Shown piece after piece: positions 63,970 to 64,000 of a DNA stretch of 64,000 nt. Numbering within the stretch: position 1 is the first letter of the stretch; each line of letters begins with the position of its first letter. Made by a program: the position numbers and the translations under genes. The notes beneath the pieces are model-generated. The model saw only the letters and a list, made by a program, of their open reading frames with translations. It was not told the origin of the DNA and did no database searches. Source of the stretch: Calothrix sp. 336/3 (GTDB taxonomy: Bacteria; Cyanobacteriota; Cyanobacteriia; Cyanobacteriales; Nostocaceae); assembly GCF_000734895.2 (NCBI RefSeq), contig NZ_CP011382.1, positions 4,628,700 to 4,692,699 on the forward strand, given 5' to 3'.

Positions 63970-64000
63970 GGAGCTAAACATCAGCAAAAATTATCTGACT

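Overview
The window is chromosomal DNA of a cyanobacterium, most likely a filamentous, Nostocales-type one. It carries photosystem I and II genes (psaI, psaE, psbEFLJ with rubA and ycf48), plastoquinone-type NDH-1 genes (ndhCKJ) and ferredoxin-dependent glutamate synthase. It also has many small families that I know only from cyanobacteria (DUF1815, DUF1997, DUF2605, DUF2839, DUF2973, DUF3134, PAP/fibrillin) and dozens of HIP1 octamers (GCGATCGC). Long AT-rich intergenic stretches and dispersed palindromic repeats fit large filamentous genomes. The genus cannot be read from the sequence.

Layout. 1-1.65 kb: 3' end of RNase E (rne) followed by rnhB. 1.65-5 kb: a repeat-bearing spacer, a DUF1997 gene, pheA and a Lon-substrate-binding-domain gene. 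5.1-11 kb: the str-type ribosomal cluster on the minus strand (rpsL, rpsG, fusA, tuf, rpsJ), with an unusually long rpsL-rpsG gap and a visible promoter before rpsG. 11-14.3 kb: an IscA-like protein, a cupin and a secreted phosphodiester glycosidase. 14.3-20.6 kb: a 1.6 kb noncoding stretch and gltB. 20.8-23.7 kb: the cobalt ECF transporter cbiMNQO behind a cobalamin riboswitch. 24-29.6 kb: a glycogen-debranching-type enzyme, DUF2973/DUF2605 and thrS.

29.6-32.4 kb is the most accessory-looking part: a secreted protein of unknown function, a broken copy of the thrS 3' end bounded by HIP1 sites, a Uma2-family gene and a tight array of three tRNA-like genes, at least one of them with an abnormal anticodon loop. 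32.4-39 kb: a DUF364 protein, a second and different debranching enzyme, 2-Cys peroxiredoxin, a GT4 glycosyltransferase and a DUF5895 protein. 39-44 kb is a photosynthesis block: psaI, then psbJ-psbL-psbF-psbE-ycf48-rubA on the minus strand, and ndhCKJ divergently. 44-52 kb: a pair of small paralogous orphan proteins, an M48 protease, a DinG-like protein without a recognisable ATP-binding loop, small conserved genes, a thioesterase and a pentapeptide-repeat protein. 52.5-57.5 kb: ffh, rpsP, a KH-domain protein, rpsU, phoH and mutM. 58-64 kb: psaE, PAP/fibrillin, DUF3134, mraY, a Ser/Thr kinase with a WD40 propeller and a lysozyme-like muramidase.

Most of the window is ordinary core-genome content: translation, SRP targeting, photosystem biogenesis, nitrogen assimilation, cobalt uptake and cell-wall synthesis. 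I see no CRISPR array, no transposase gene and no recognisable defence operon. The strongest candidates for something new are the tRNA-like array with the neighbouring thrS fragment, the orphan paralog pair at 44.6-45.3 kb, the degenerate helicase-like protein, and a possible structured RNA upstream of gltB. Positions and motifs were read by eye; no homology search or folding program was run.
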